Source: Actinoplanes regularis
Lineage (GTDB): Bacteria; Actinomycetota; Actinomycetes; Mycobacteriales; Micromonosporaceae
DNA length: 64,000 nt
Assembly: GCF_900188005.1 (NCBI RefSeq)
Contig: NZ_FZNR01000020.1
Location: 1-64,000 of the forward strand
Direction of reading: 5' to 3'
Shown: positions 44,614 to 53,178 of the stretch, in pieces
How positions within the stretch are numbered: the stretch's first letter is position 1
How the letters are laid out: every line of letters begins with the position of its first letter
Made by a program: the position numbers and the translations under genes
Notes under the pieces: model-generated
Database searches by the model: none
What the model saw: the letters and a program-made list of their open reading frames with translations, nothing else
What the model was told of the DNA's origin: nothing

Positions 44614-45996
44614 ATGCGACGTAAGACAGGATTGATCGTCGGAACGTGTGTCGCCCTCGTCCTGGCCGGAGCGGCCGGCTCGGCGGCGGCGACCGGTGGC
44701 GGCGATCATCCGGTCGGGACCTGGCATCCGGCGCCAGGGGTGTCGCGTACCCCGGTGGCGGTCGAGGGGACGCTGCCCGCCGCGACCACCGGCCCGTCCT
44801 CCCCGGGCGCCCCCGGTTCGGCGGCGACCTCGGCGGCACCGGCGGGCCCCGCGGCGAAGGCCGGCAGCGCGTCACCGGTGGCGGAGCCGCGGCGGGCCGG
44901 GCGCGCCCTGGAATCCGCCGCCGCACCGGGTCGCCAGCAGGTCGGCGTACTGCAGAACGTCGGCAAACTGCTCGGGTACCGGGCCGGGCCGCCCAAGGAG
45001 ACCTTCCGATATCCCGGTGCCTCCTACGTCAAGCTGCACTTCTCCCGCATGGCGATGCTCCCCGGCGACTACCTGACCGTGTCGAACCCGGACCGCACCG
45101 AGTCGTACCGGTACGAGGCGGGCTCGAACAAGAAGTGGGCCATGTCGATCACCGGCGACACCGCGGTCGTCGAGGTGCACCGGGCGATCGACCCGTTCGG
45201 CGTGCGCTCGGCCCTCGACGGCCTGGGCGTCAACGTCGACCGGGCGGCCCGCGGGTTCAGCCGCGCCGAGCAGGCCAGGGTGCCCGAGCAGACGATGGTG
45301 CCGCCCGGCCGGACCGGCCGTGAGGAGTCGATCTGCGGCAAGGACAGCTCCGCCGACGCGATCTGCTACCAGTCGACCGACCCGGTCGCCTACGTCAAGT
45401 CGAAGGCGATCGCCCGGCTGCTGATCAACGGCACCGAGCTGTGCACCGGCTGGCGGGTCGGCTCGAACAACCGGATGCTCACCAACAACCACTGCCTGAG
45501 CACTTCGACCGAGGCGTACGAGACCGAGGCCTGGTTCAACTATCAGTGCGCCGCGTGCGGCGGCTACGACGTGTTCAAGCCGACCAAGGTCTGGGGCGAC
45601 CAGGTCCTCTCCACCGACCACCTGCTCGACTACACGCTGTTCAGCGTCGAGGGTTTCGACTCGATCGGGAAGTTCGGGTACCTGACGCTGGACACCGCGC
45701 GCCCGGCCAAGGGCACGGAGCTCTACGTGCCGCAGCATCCGGCCGGTGAGCCGACGCGGATCGCCGGGGCCAAGGGGGACGAGGCCGGCAACTGCGTGGT
45801 CGACAACCCCGACTACACCGGCTACAGCGTGCACTCGGACGTCTCGTACCTCTGCGACACCGCGGGCGGCTCCTCCGGCTCCCCGGTGCTGTCCCGCAGG
45901 ACCAACAAGGTGGTGGGGCTGCATCACTTCGGTGGCTGCCCGAACTCCGGGGTGCGGGGCGACCTGCTCGCCGCCAAGTTGCGCGCGTACCTCTAG
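44614..45996 (+). CDS. Secreted trypsin-like serine protease
   Basis: The 460-residue precursor has a signal peptide (LIVGTCVALVLAGAAGSAAA), about 80 Ala/Pro/Gly-rich residues, a propeptide-like region (about 110-235) and a chymotrypsin-fold domain. The catalytic residues are His293 (LTNNHCLS), Asp339 (LLDYTLF) and Ser421 (GGSSGSPVL). Several cysteine pairs (ICGKD/ICYQS, CAACGG, NCVVDN/LCDTAGG) suggest disulfides as in lysyl endopeptidase-like enzymes. ATG 44614 follows GGGGAG. Its TAG stop is also the start of the -10 box of the next gene. Secreted. Confidence 0.9.
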   Translation: MRRKTGLIVGTCVALVLAGAAGSAAATGGGDHPVGTWHPAPGVSRTPVAVEGTLPAATTGPSSPGAPGSAATSAAPAGPAAKAGSASPVAEPRRAGRALESAAAPGRQQVGVLQNVGKLLGYRAGPPKETFRYPGASYVKLHFSRMAMLPGDYLTVSNPDRTESYRYEAGSNKKWAMSITGDTAVVEVHRAIDPFGVRSALDGLGVNVDRAARGFSRAEQARVPEQTMVPPGRTGREESICGKDSSADAICYQSTDPVAYVKSKAIARLLINGTELCTGWRVGSNNRMLTNNHCLSTSTEAYETEAWFNYQCAACGGYDVFKPTKVWGDQVLSTDHLLDYTLFSVEGFDSIGKFGYLTLDTARPAKGTELYVPQHPAGEPTRIAGAKGDEAGNCVVDNPDYTGYSVHSDVSYLCDTAGGSSGSPVLSRRTNKVVGLHHFGGCPNSGVRGDLLAAKLRAYL

Positions 45997-46005
45997 TTTT
46001 GATGG

Positions 46006-46725
46006 ATGACCCAGACGATCACCGTGCGCCGGACCCTGCCCTGGTGGCCTGATCTCCTGCTGCTCGCGGCGTTCGCGGCGCTCACGGTGGCGCTGATCAA
46101 CGGCCACCTGCTGACGCTCGATCAGCGGGTGGCCGACTGGTCGTTCGGCCACCAGCCGCCGATCCCGTACTGGACCGCCCGGGTCTTCAACTATCTGGGC
46201 CAGGGCGGTCAGGTGCTGACGCCGATCGCCCTGATCCTGACGGCACTGCTGGTTTACCGCACCCGATCAGTGCGCGCCATCTTTCCCTTCATTGCCGCCT
46301 ATATCGTGATGTATCTGACGATCGGCCCGATGAAGCTCTATTTCGACCGCGCCGCGCCGCGCTACAAGGGCCCGTTCAAGACCGAGATGTTCAACCCCGT
46401 CGCGAGCGGGGACGCGAGTCGCAGCTTCCCGTCCGGGCACGTGGGCAACTCGCTGGTCTGGTACGCCGTCCTCGGAATCCTGATCGCCGCACTGCTGCGC
46501 CGCGCGCTGACCCGGTGGGAGCTCTTCATGATCCGGGTCCTCCCGGTGGTGATCGTCTTCATCACGACGGTCTACACGGGCTTCCACTGGCTCACCGACT
46601 CGGTCGCCGGCCTCCTGCTCGGCCTCGTCCTCGCCCGCCTCGTCGAACGCGTCCCCTGGGACGCCATCCCGCTTCCCGCGCTACGCGGCTGGTCCCGCCC
46701 AGCCTTCCAGAATCAACCCCTTTAA
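46006..46725 (+). CDS. PAP2 family membrane phosphatase
   Basis: The 239-residue integral membrane protein has about six helices and the three PAP2 motifs: KLYFDRAAPRYKG, SFPSGHVGNS and TGFHWLTDSVAG with the catalytic histidines. Such enzymes remove phosphate from lipid phosphates such as phosphatidic acid or undecaprenyl diphosphate at the outer face of the membrane. The ATG lies ten bases after the protease stop; TAGTTT, made partly of that stop codon, lies six bases upstream and could give a leaderless transcript. The substrate is not predictable. Confidence 0.9.
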   Translation: MTQTITVRRTLPWWPDLLLLAAFAALTVALINGHLLTLDQRVADWSFGHQPPIPYWTARVFNYLGQGGQVLTPIALILTALLVYRTRSVRAIFPFIAAYIVMYLTIGPMKLYFDRAAPRYKGPFKTEMFNPVASGDASRSFPSGHVGNSLVWYAVLGILIAALLRRALTRWELFMIRVLPVVIVFITTVYTGFHWLTDSVAGLLLGLVLARLVERVPWDAIPLPALRGWSRPAFQNQPL

Positions 46726-46794
46726 CCCCATTCGGCGGTACGACCTAGGAGTCCCGCCGACAGCCCTGCCGGGCCACGTCCCGTGCCGGGGAGC

Positions 46795-47889
46795 TCAGCT
46801 CACCCGGCCGCCGCCGCGAACGACGCCCTTGAGCCGCAGCTCGGCGTCGAGGACGACGAGATCGGCACGGAGGCCGGGGGACAGAGCACCACGATCGGCG
46901 AGGCCGAGCAGCCATGCCGGGGTGGTCGACGACATCGCCACCGCGTCCTGCAGCGGCAGCCCCGCCGCGACCGCGTTGCGCAGCGCGACGTCCATGGTCA
47001 GCGTGCTGCCCGCGATCGAGGAATCCCGAGTCAGCCGCGCCACCCGGTCCGTCACGACGACCGCCTGGCCGCCGAGCTCGTACTCCCCGTCCGGCATCCC
47101 GGTGGCGTCCATCGCGTCGGTGACCAGGATCGACCGCTCCGGACCGGCGCTGCGCGCGGCGAACGCCAGCATCCCCGGGTGCAGGTGGATGTTGTCCGCG
47201 ATCAGCTCGACCGTCGCGGTGGAGGAGAGCAGGCCGACGACCGGCCCGGGCTCGCGGTGGTGGACCGGGCGCATCCCGTTGAACAGGTGGGTGGCCACGC
47301 TCGCACCGGCGGTCACCCCGGCGTGGGTCTGGTCGTAGGAGGCGTCGGTGTGCCCGATCGCCGCGAGCACCCCGGCGTCGCGCAGGATGGAGATCGCTTC
47401 CAGGGCTCCGTCCAGCTCCGGCGCGACGGTCATCATCCGTACCGCGCCCTCGCCGGTTCTGATCAGCTCGGTGATCTCGCCCGGAGCCGGGTCCCGCAGG
47501 TAGGCGGGGTTCTGCGCCCCGCACCGCACCGCGGAGAGATAGGGCCCCTCGAAGTGGATCCCGGCCAGCACCCCTTCGTCGACCAGCGGCCGGAACGCGA
47601 GGGTCGCCGACCGCATCAGCTCGAACGGCGAGCTGACCAGGCTGGCCAGCACGGTGGTGGTGCCGTGCGAGAGGTGGAACCCGGCCGCCCCGCGGGCCGC
47701 CTCCGGGTCACCGGTGGTGAACGTGTGCCCGCCGCCGCCGTGGCAGTGCAGGTCGACGAAGCCCGGCACGATCACGTCGTCGCCGGCGGCGCTGTCCGGG
47801 ACGATCGCCGCGATGGTCGAGCCGTCGACGTCGAGGTGCCCGGTCACGATTCCGGATGGGGTGACGATCCGGCCGGAGATGCGCGTCAT
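46795..47889 (-). CDS. nagA: N-acetylglucosamine-6-phosphate deacetylase NagA
   Basis: The 364-residue amidohydrolase removes the acetyl group from GlcNAc-6-phosphate. Metal and substrate motifs are VIVPGFVDLHCHGGGGHTF, GIHFEGPYLS, AAIGHTDASYDQT, VATHLFNGM and LVTDAMDATGMPDG with the catalytic Asp. It is the last gene of a three-gene operon; its ATG overlaps the stop of the kinase gene by four bases. The frame stays open upstream, but ATG 47889 is the family-like start. It acts after the ROK kinase and before the SIS protein in amino-sugar breakdown. Confidence 0.95.
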   Translation of the reverse strand: MTRISGRIVTPSGIVTGHLDVDGSTIAAIVPDSAAGDDVIVPGFVDLHCHGGGGHTFTTGDPEAARGAAGFHLSHGTTTVLASLVSSPFELMRSATLAFRPLVDEGVLAGIHFEGPYLSAVRCGAQNPAYLRDPAPGEITELIRTGEGAVRMMTVAPELDGALEAISILRDAGVLAAIGHTDASYDQTHAGVTAGASVATHLFNGMRPVHHREPGPVVGLLSSTATVELIADNIHLHPGMLAFAARSAGPERSILVTDAMDATGMPDGEYELGGQAVVVTDRVARLTRDSSIAGSTLTMDVALRNAVAAGLPLQDAVAMSSTTPAWLLGLADRGALSPGLRADLVVLDAELRLKGVVRGGGRVS

Positions 47890-48812
47890 GCCAGGGTTCC
47901 CAGACAGTCGAGGGCGAGCAGTGCGGAGCCTAGGCAGCCGGCGGTATCGCCCAGCTCGGCCCGGACGATCTCGGGGGTGCGGTGGAAGGTGACCCGCCGG
48001 GCGAACGCCTCCCGGACCGGCGTCAGCAGCCCGTCGCGGGCCTCGGCCAGCCCGCCGCCGAGCACCACCACCCCGACGTCGTAGAGCGCCTGGGCGGTGA
48101 GCAGGCCGTCGGCGAGCGCCTCGATCGCGTCCCGCCACACCTGGGCGGCCAGCTGCTCGCCGGCCGCGGCTCGGGTCGCCACGTCGAAGGCGGTGGCGCC
48201 GGACTCGCCGGTTAGCTCGGCGTACCGTCGCCCGATCGCCCGGGCCGACGCCTCCGTCTCCAGGCAGCCACGCAGGCCGCAACCGCAGGGCTGCCCGCCG
48301 GGACGGACCGTCACGTGCCCGATCTCGCCGGCCGCGCCGTGCGCGCCGGAGTACCCGGCACCGTCCACCACCAGGCCGCTGGCGATGCCGGTGCCGATCG
48401 CGACGAAGAGCACGTGCCGGCGGCCGCGTCCGGCGCCGAGGCGGGCCTCGGCGAGGGCGCCGACGCGCACGTCGTGGCCGAGCGCCACCGGCAGTTCCAG
48501 GCGCCGTGCGGCCAGGTCGCGCAGCGGGACGTCGCGGAAGCCCACGTTCGACGACCAGACCGCGACACCGCTGGCCTCGTCGACCACCCCGGGCACCGCG
48601 ATGCCGGCCGCGACCGGGGTGAGCCCGTCGGCGCGGGCCCGGCCGGCCAGCCCCTCGGCGATGCTCAGGATGTTCTCGGTGACCGTCTCCGGACCGCGCT
48701 CGGCCCGGGTCGGGTGCCGTTCCTCGTGGTGCACCGCGCCGTCCGGGCGGACCAGCGCGCACTTCATACCGGTGCCCCCGACGTCGAGGGCGATGACGAC
48801 GGTTTCGCTCAC
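47886..48812 (-). CDS. ROK family sugar kinase (probable amino-sugar kinase)
   Basis: The 308-residue kinase has the ATP motif ALDVGGTGMKCALV, the substrate motif AAGEIGHVTV and the zinc site CGCGLRGCLE of the ROK family. ROK enzymes include glucokinases, GlcNAc kinases and ManNAc kinases. The position between a SIS protein and nagA, with 4-bp overlaps on both sides, makes an N-acetylhexosamine kinase most likely. No helix-turn-helix precedes the kinase domain, so it is an enzyme and not a ROK repressor. Confidence 0.9.
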   Translation of the reverse strand: MSETVVIALDVGGTGMKCALVRPDGAVHHEERHPTRAERGPETVTENILSIAEGLAGRARADGLTPVAAGIAVPGVVDEASGVAVWSSNVGFRDVPLRDLAARRLELPVALGHDVRVGALAEARLGAGRGRRHVLFVAIGTGIASGLVVDGAGYSGAHGAAGEIGHVTVRPGGQPCGCGLRGCLETEASARAIGRRYAELTGESGATAFDVATRAAAGEQLAAQVWRDAIEALADGLLTAQALYDVGVVVLGGGLAEARDGLLTPVREAFARRVTFHRTPEIVRAELGDTAGCLGSALLALDCLGTLA

Positions 48813-49741
48813 GAGTGTTCGGGCAGCACGATCGAGCGGGGCAGGCCGCTCGGGTTGTCCGGGTCCATGCCCTGGGTGGTGGCCAGCAGCACGGCCACCC
48901 GCTGCGCGAGGACCAGGTCGGCCATCGGGTCGAGCGGGGCGCGGCCGCCGACCCAGCGCCCCAGGGAGGCGTACCCACCGTGGTGCCGGCTGTGCACGAA
49001 CGCCGCGCCGCGGGCCTCCACCTCGTCGGCGAGGCCGGGCGGCACGTCACCGAACGCCCAGACCACCCGGCGCGGGCCGGCGATCGAGATCGGGCCGTGC
49101 CGGTAGTCCATGGCCGGGTACGACTCGGTCCAGAAGCCGGCCGTCTCCCGGCACTTCAGGGCGGCCTCCTCGGCCAGGCCGACGGTCCAGCCCCGGCCCA
49201 GGAACGTGATCTGATCGGTGAGCGCCGGGTGCACCGGCAGCGGGAGGCGGACCGCCACCTCGGCGTCCATCGCGGTGGCCTCGATGTCGTGGCCCAGGTG
49301 CGCCCGGAGCAGGGCCAGCACGCTGGTGGCGAAGCGGGTCTGCACCACCGACCTCTCGTCGGCGAAGTCCAGCACCACGGCGTGTCCGGCGATCTCCGCG
49401 GCCGGCTCGGCCGGGTCGGCGGTGAACACGGTGATCGGGGTCTCCGCGCGGACCGCCCGCATCACTTCGAGGGTCTCGGTGGTGGTGCCGGAGCGGGTGA
49501 TCGCGAGGATGCGGTCGTAGCGGCGCCCGTACGGAAAGTCGGAGGACTGGAAGGCGTCGGTCTCACCGTGCCCGGCCTGCTCCCGCAGCACCGCGTAGGA
49601 CTTCGCCATGAACCAGGAGGTGCCGCAGCCGATGACGGCCACCCGCTCCCCGTGGCTCGGAAGCCCGGGTGAGTCGGCCATTTTTGCCGCCTGCCGCCAG
49701 CAATCCGGTTGGCTGGCGATTTCCGCCTTTACGTGCGTCAT
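48809..49741 (-). CDS. SIS-domain sugar isomerase/deaminase (AgaS-like)
   Basis: The 310-residue protein has two SIS domains. The first has VAVIGCGTSWFMAKSYAVLRE and the phosphosugar Ser/Thr-rich ILAITRSGTTTETLEVM; the second has ITFLGRGWTVGLAEEAALKCRE and SYPAMDYRHGPISIA. It lacks the glutaminase domain of GlmS, as do AgaS/NagB-II-type amino-sugar-phosphate deaminases. It heads the operon with the ROK kinase and nagA. The likely job is conversion of GlcN-6-P or GalN-6-P to a ketose phosphate. GAGGATGA precedes ATG 49741; an operator-like repeat lies 50 bases upstream. Confidence 0.88.
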   Translation of the reverse strand: MTHVKAEIASQPDCWRQAAKMADSPGLPSHGERVAVIGCGTSWFMAKSYAVLREQAGHGETDAFQSSDFPYGRRYDRILAITRSGTTTETLEVMRAVRAETPITVFTADPAEPAAEIAGHAVVLDFADERSVVQTRFATSVLALLRAHLGHDIEATAMDAEVAVRLPLPVHPALTDQITFLGRGWTVGLAEEAALKCRETAGFWTESYPAMDYRHGPISIAGPRRVVWAFGDVPPGLADEVEARGAAFVHSRHHGGYASLGRWVGGRAPLDPMADLVLAQRVAVLLATTQGMDPDNPSGLPRSIVLPEHS

Positions 49742-49790
49742 GGCTCATCCTCAGCGGTTGTGCTGCGCATTCAAGCTCGGTACCCGGTTA

Positions 49791-49812
49791 TTTCGCGCGT
49801 TATTGTGCTCAC
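49791..49812. promoter_or_regulatory. Operator-like repeat, copy 1
   Basis: A 22-base sequence starting tttcgcgcg and ending tgtgctcac matches copy 2 at 49865-49886 in 18 of 22 positions, in the same orientation. It lies upstream of the SIS-ROK-nagA operon. Its centre is partly palindromic (gcgc-N6-gtgc). Confidence 0.6.
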
Positions 49813-49864
49813 GACGCGAGCGCCGGGGCAAGTACCGCGCACGCGCCCTCTTTGCTTCATGGCC

Positions 49865-49886
49865 TTTCGCGCACTAATGTGCACAC
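49865..49886. promoter_or_regulatory. Operator-like repeat, copy 2
   Basis: The 22-base sequence starting tttcgcgca and ending tgtgcacac lies just before the TATCAT -10 box (49890-49895) of the DeoR gene, covering its -35 region. Binding there would repress the regulator's own gene. Confidence 0.6.
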
Positions 49887-49918
49887 ACTTATCATGGAAC
49901 GTGCATCGGGGAGTGCGG

Positions 49919-50704
49919 GTGGACCGGTACGCGCGGTGGAATGCCCTGCTTGAGCTGCTCACGGACAGTGGCCGGGTGACCGTCGAGGAGGCTGCCGAGC
50001 GCCTGGACGTCTCCCAGGCGACCATCCGGCGTGACTTCGACCAGCTCGCACAGCAACAGATGATCACCCGAACCCGAGGCGGCGCGGTCGCCAACGGCGT
50101 CTCCTACGACCTTCCGCTACGGTACAAGAGCGCTAAGCACTCGGCCGAGAAACAGCGGATCGGTGAGGCCGCGGCGCGCCTGGTCACCCCCGGTACGGTC
50201 GTCGGGCTGAACGGCGGCACCACGATCACCGAGGTGGCCCGGGCCCTGGCGGTCCGCCCCGACCTGAACGTCGGCGGCGAGGGCTCCCAGCTGACGGTCG
50301 TCACCAACGCCCTGAACATCGCCAACGAACTTCTGGTCCGCTCCCGGATGAAGATCGTGGTGGCGGGTGGCGTGGTCCGCCCGCAGTCCTTCGAGGTGGT
50401 CGGCCCGCTCGGCGGGGCCCTCCTGAAGGAGGTCACGCTCGACATCGCGCTGCTCGGCGTCGACGCCCTCGACGTCGAGCTGGGCGCCGCCTCCCATCAC
50501 GAGGGCGAGGCCGCCATGAACAGCCTGATGGTGGCGCGTGCCAAGCGCGTCGTGGTGATCGCCGACTCGTCCAAGCTGGGCAGCCACGCGTTCGCCCGGA
50601 TCTGCCCGATCACCCAGATCGAAACGCTGGTCACCGACTCCGGGGCGCCGGCGTCCACGATCGCCGCGTTCCGGGAGGCCGGAGTCGATGTGATCTGCGC
50701 TTGA
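49919..50704 (+). CDS. DeoR-family regulator of the amino-sugar operon
   Basis: The 261-residue repressor has an N-terminal DeoR winged helix (DRYARWNALLELL; VTVEEAAERLDVSQATIRRDFDQL) and a C-terminal sugar-phosphate-binding domain (GLNGGTTITEVARAL, VVTNALNIANEL, LGVDALDVELG, VVIADSSKLG). GTG 49919 is preferred because the family starts at DRYARW and GGGGAG lies seven bases before; GTG 49901 and 49913 are alternatives. It is divergent from SIS-ROK-nagA, and two matching repeats lie in the shared upstream region, so it likely controls both, with an amino-sugar phosphate as inducer. Confidence 0.9.
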   Translation: MDRYARWNALLELLTDSGRVTVEEAAERLDVSQATIRRDFDQLAQQQMITRTRGGAVANGVSYDLPLRYKSAKHSAEKQRIGEAAARLVTPGTVVGLNGGTTITEVARALAVRPDLNVGGEGSQLTVVTNALNIANELLVRSRMKIVVAGGVVRPQSFEVVGPLGGALLKEVTLDIALLGVDALDVELGAASHHEGEAAMNSLMVARAKRVVVIADSSKLGSHAFARICPITQIETLVTDSGAPASTIAAFREAGVDVICA

Positions 50705-50741
50705 CCTCCCGGGTTCGACGCTGATCACTTAAGGTGCGGCG

Positions 50742-51728
50742 ATGACCGCCGTACTCGAGATATCAGGGCTGCGGAAGACGTATCGCGGCCGCAAGGGTGT
50801 CCGGAAGGCGCTGGACGGCTTCGACATGGTCGTGGAGGCCGGCCAGGTGCACGGCTTCCTCGGCCCGAACGGATCCGGCAAGACCACCACGCTGCGTACG
50901 CTGCTCGGCCTGATCAAGCCGAACGACGGCCGGATGACGATCCTCGGCCAGGAGGTCCCCCGCCACCTGCCGCAGGTCGCCGGACTCGTCGGCGCGATCG
51001 TGGAGAGCCCCCAGTTCTTCGGGAACTTCAGCGCCGAGACCACGCTGTCACTGCTGGCCGACGCCGGCGGGGTCAACCCGCACCGGGTGCCCGCGGTGCT
51101 CGAACTGGTCGGGCTGCGGGACCGGGCCAAGGACCGGGTGAAGACCTACTCGCTCGGCATGAAGCAGCGCCTTGCGGTGGCCTCCGCGCTGCTCAAGGAG
51201 CCGAAGCTGCTGATCCTGGACGAGCCGGCGAACGGTCTCGACCCGGGCGGCATCCGGGAGATGCGCACCCTGATGGCGGACCTGGCCGCGTCCGGGATGA
51301 CCGTGCTGCTCTCCAGCCACATCCTCGGCGAGATCCAGCTGATCTGCGACTCGGTGACGATCATCTCGGCCGGTCGGCGGGTGGCCGCGGGCTCCGTCTC
51401 CGAGGTGCTGGCCAGCCACACCTCGGCCACCGTGAAGGTGCGCCTGGAGCCGGGGGTGGACCTGCCCGGTGCCGTGGCGATCCTGCGCGCGGCGGGCGCC
51501 GTGATCCCCTCCCTGGAGAAGGACCACTTCACCGTGGGAAACGCGACCAACCCGGCTCAGATCACCAAGCTGCTGGCCGAGAAGCAGATCTACGTCTCCG
51601 AGCTGACCCCGGTCTCGGCCGACCTGGAGGACGTGTTCCTCAAGCTCACCGGCACGGCGCCGGTCGACGGGGCGAACCGGCAGGTCGATCAGGTGGCGGC
51701 GGAGACGCAGGGCGGGTGGGGTCAGTGA
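50742..51728 (+). CDS. ABC transporter ATPase (drug/antibiotic type)
   Basis: The 328-residue ATPase has Walker A GPNGSGKTTT, signature YSLGMKQRLAVASALL, Walker B LLILDEPANGLDP and LSSHILGEI, plus a C-terminal extension of about 110 residues usual for export systems of the DrrA/CcmA type. TAAGGT six bases before the ATG indicates a leaderless transcript. Its TGA overlaps the GTG of the permease gene. The cargo is unknown; lipids, peptides or drugs are typical for this class. Confidence 0.92.
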   Translation: MTAVLEISGLRKTYRGRKGVRKALDGFDMVVEAGQVHGFLGPNGSGKTTTLRTLLGLIKPNDGRMTILGQEVPRHLPQVAGLVGAIVESPQFFGNFSAETTLSLLADAGGVNPHRVPAVLELVGLRDRAKDRVKTYSLGMKQRLAVASALLKEPKLLILDEPANGLDPGGIREMRTLMADLAASGMTVLLSSHILGEIQLICDSVTIISAGRRVAAGSVSEVLASHTSATVKVRLEPGVDLPGAVAILRAAGAVIPSLEKDHFTVGNATNPAQITKLLAEKQIYVSELTPVSADLEDVFLKLTGTAPVDGANRQVDQVAAETQGGWGQ

Positions 51729-52723
51729 GTCTCTACAGGGCGGAGACGCGCCGGCTCTCCAAGCGGCGGTTCACCAGGTTGTTCGTGGTGCTCGTGCTGC
51801 TTGTGCTGGGGCTGCTCGCGGCCGGCACGGCGTACAGCTACCAGAAGGTCACCCCGGCCGCGCTGGCCGCCGCACAGGCCGACGCCGAGCGCGACTTCCA
51901 GGAGCAGGTGAAGTTCGCCGAGCAGGAGAAGGAGCGGTGCGTCCAGGCACCGGCCGAGTTCGGCGGAAGCTGTGATGAGCTCTGGGTGCCGGTCCGGGAG
52001 GACTACCGGGCGGAGAACTACATGCCGTCGCCGTTCGACTTCCGGGAGAGCTTCCCGGACATGGTGATCACCTTCGCCGCACTGCTCGCGCTGGTCGCCT
52101 TCATTATCGGCGCGTCCTTCGTGGGGGCCGAGTGGAACAGCGGCGGCATGATGAACCTCCTGCTCTGGCGTCCACAACGGCTGCAGGTGCTCGCCACCAA
52201 GCTGTCCGCGCTGATTGTCTGGCTGTTCGGCCTGACCGTGCTCACCGGCGCGGCCTGGACCGGGCTGTTTTGGCTGATCGCGACGTTCCGCGGGACTACC
52301 GCCCGGATGACGCCCGGTGTCTGGCAGTCGATCGGCCTGACGGGTCTGCGCGGCCTGGGACTGGTGCTGGTGGCCGGCGCGATCGGGTTCGGTATCGCGT
52401 CGATAGGCCGGCACACCGCGGCGGCGCTGGGCGCGGTGCTCGCCGTGGCGGTGGTCTTCCAGTTCGGCCTGGGTGTGGTCCTGGAGCTGGCCAAGGTCAA
52501 ATTCGCGCAGGCGTACCTGCTGCCGTACTGGATCCTGGCCTGGATGTACAAGTCGACGGAGGTCATCGACGACAATGCGCCGTGTGACTTCTCCGTCACC
52601 ACCGGGTGCGAACAGCCGGTGTTCACCATTACCTGGCAGCTGGCCGGGGCGGTGTTCCTCTTGGTGACAACCATCATTGTGGGTGCCGCAATGTGGACGA
52701 TCCGTAGGCGAGACATTACATGA
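51725..52723 (+). CDS. ABC-2 type permease
   Basis: The 332-residue membrane protein has an N-terminal helix (LFVVLVLLVLGLLAAGTAYS), an extracellular loop of about 85 residues with two cysteines and charged repeats (QADAERDFQEQVKFAEQEKE), then five helices (VITFAALLALVAFIIGASFVG onward). GTG 51725 overlaps the ATPase stop (GTGA) and is preferred over GTG 51716. It forms the transporter with the preceding ATPase. The last loop has another cysteine pair (PCDFSVTTGC) before the final helix. Confidence 0.85.
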   Translation: MSLYRAETRRLSKRRFTRLFVVLVLLVLGLLAAGTAYSYQKVTPAALAAAQADAERDFQEQVKFAEQEKERCVQAPAEFGGSCDELWVPVREDYRAENYMPSPFDFRESFPDMVITFAALLALVAFIIGASFVGAEWNSGGMMNLLLWRPQRLQVLATKLSALIVWLFGLTVLTGAAWTGLFWLIATFRGTTARMTPGVWQSIGLTGLRGLGLVLVAGAIGFGIASIGRHTAAALGAVLAVAVVFQFGLGVVLELAKVKFAQAYLLPYWILAWMYKSTEVIDDNAPCDFSVTTGCEQPVFTITWQLAGAVFLLVTTIIVGAAMWTIRRRDIT

Positions 52724-52815
52724 GGTAGTTTACGCGGAGATCGCCGGCGGCGTTTAAGCTGGTGATCTCCGCGTATACATCCGTGCTCACGAATATCCTG
52801 CCGCCAGGGAGTGCC

Positions 52816-53178
52816 ATGCAGCCCGCCGCCGAACCGACCGGTGACCAGCCGGTCGAGGAGCAGCAGCACATCCCCGTGCCCCGTGCCCCGGAGCCGGTCA
52901 CCGACGAGGCCCCGGTGGAGGCGGCCACCGCCGAGGCTCCCGCGGAGCCGGCCCTGACCGAGCGGGACCAGCAGATCCTCGCCTTCGAGGCCAGGTGGTG
53001 GCGGCACGCCGGCGCCAAGGAGCAGGCGATCCGGGACACCTTCGACCTCTCCTCGACCCGCTACTACCAGCTTCTGAACACCCTGCTCGACAACCCCGCC
53101 GCGCTGGAACAGGATCCGGTGCTGATCGGCCGCCTGCGGCGGCTCCGATCGACGCGGGCCCGGACCCGCCGCCGCTAG
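52816..53178 (+). CDS. DUF3263 protein
   Basis: The 120-residue protein has an acidic, Pro/Ala/Glu-rich N-terminus of about 55 residues and a C-terminal DUF3263 domain (LTERDQQILAFEARWWRHAGAKEQAIRD followed by STRYYQLLNTLLD), which looks like a small helix-turn-helix unit, ending in a strongly basic RSTRARTRRR tail. DNA or RNA binding is plausible. AGGGAG precedes ATG 52816. In mycobacteria a DUF3263 gene likewise lies close to the Cdc48-like ATPase and groEL2. Its TAG overlaps the TAG of the convergent AAA gene. Confidence 0.88.
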   Translation: MQPAAEPTGDQPVEEQQHIPVPRAPEPVTDEAPVEAATAEAPAEPALTERDQQILAFEARWWRHAGAKEQAIRDTFDLSSTRYYQLLNTLLDNPAALEQDPVLIGRLRRLRSTRARTRRR

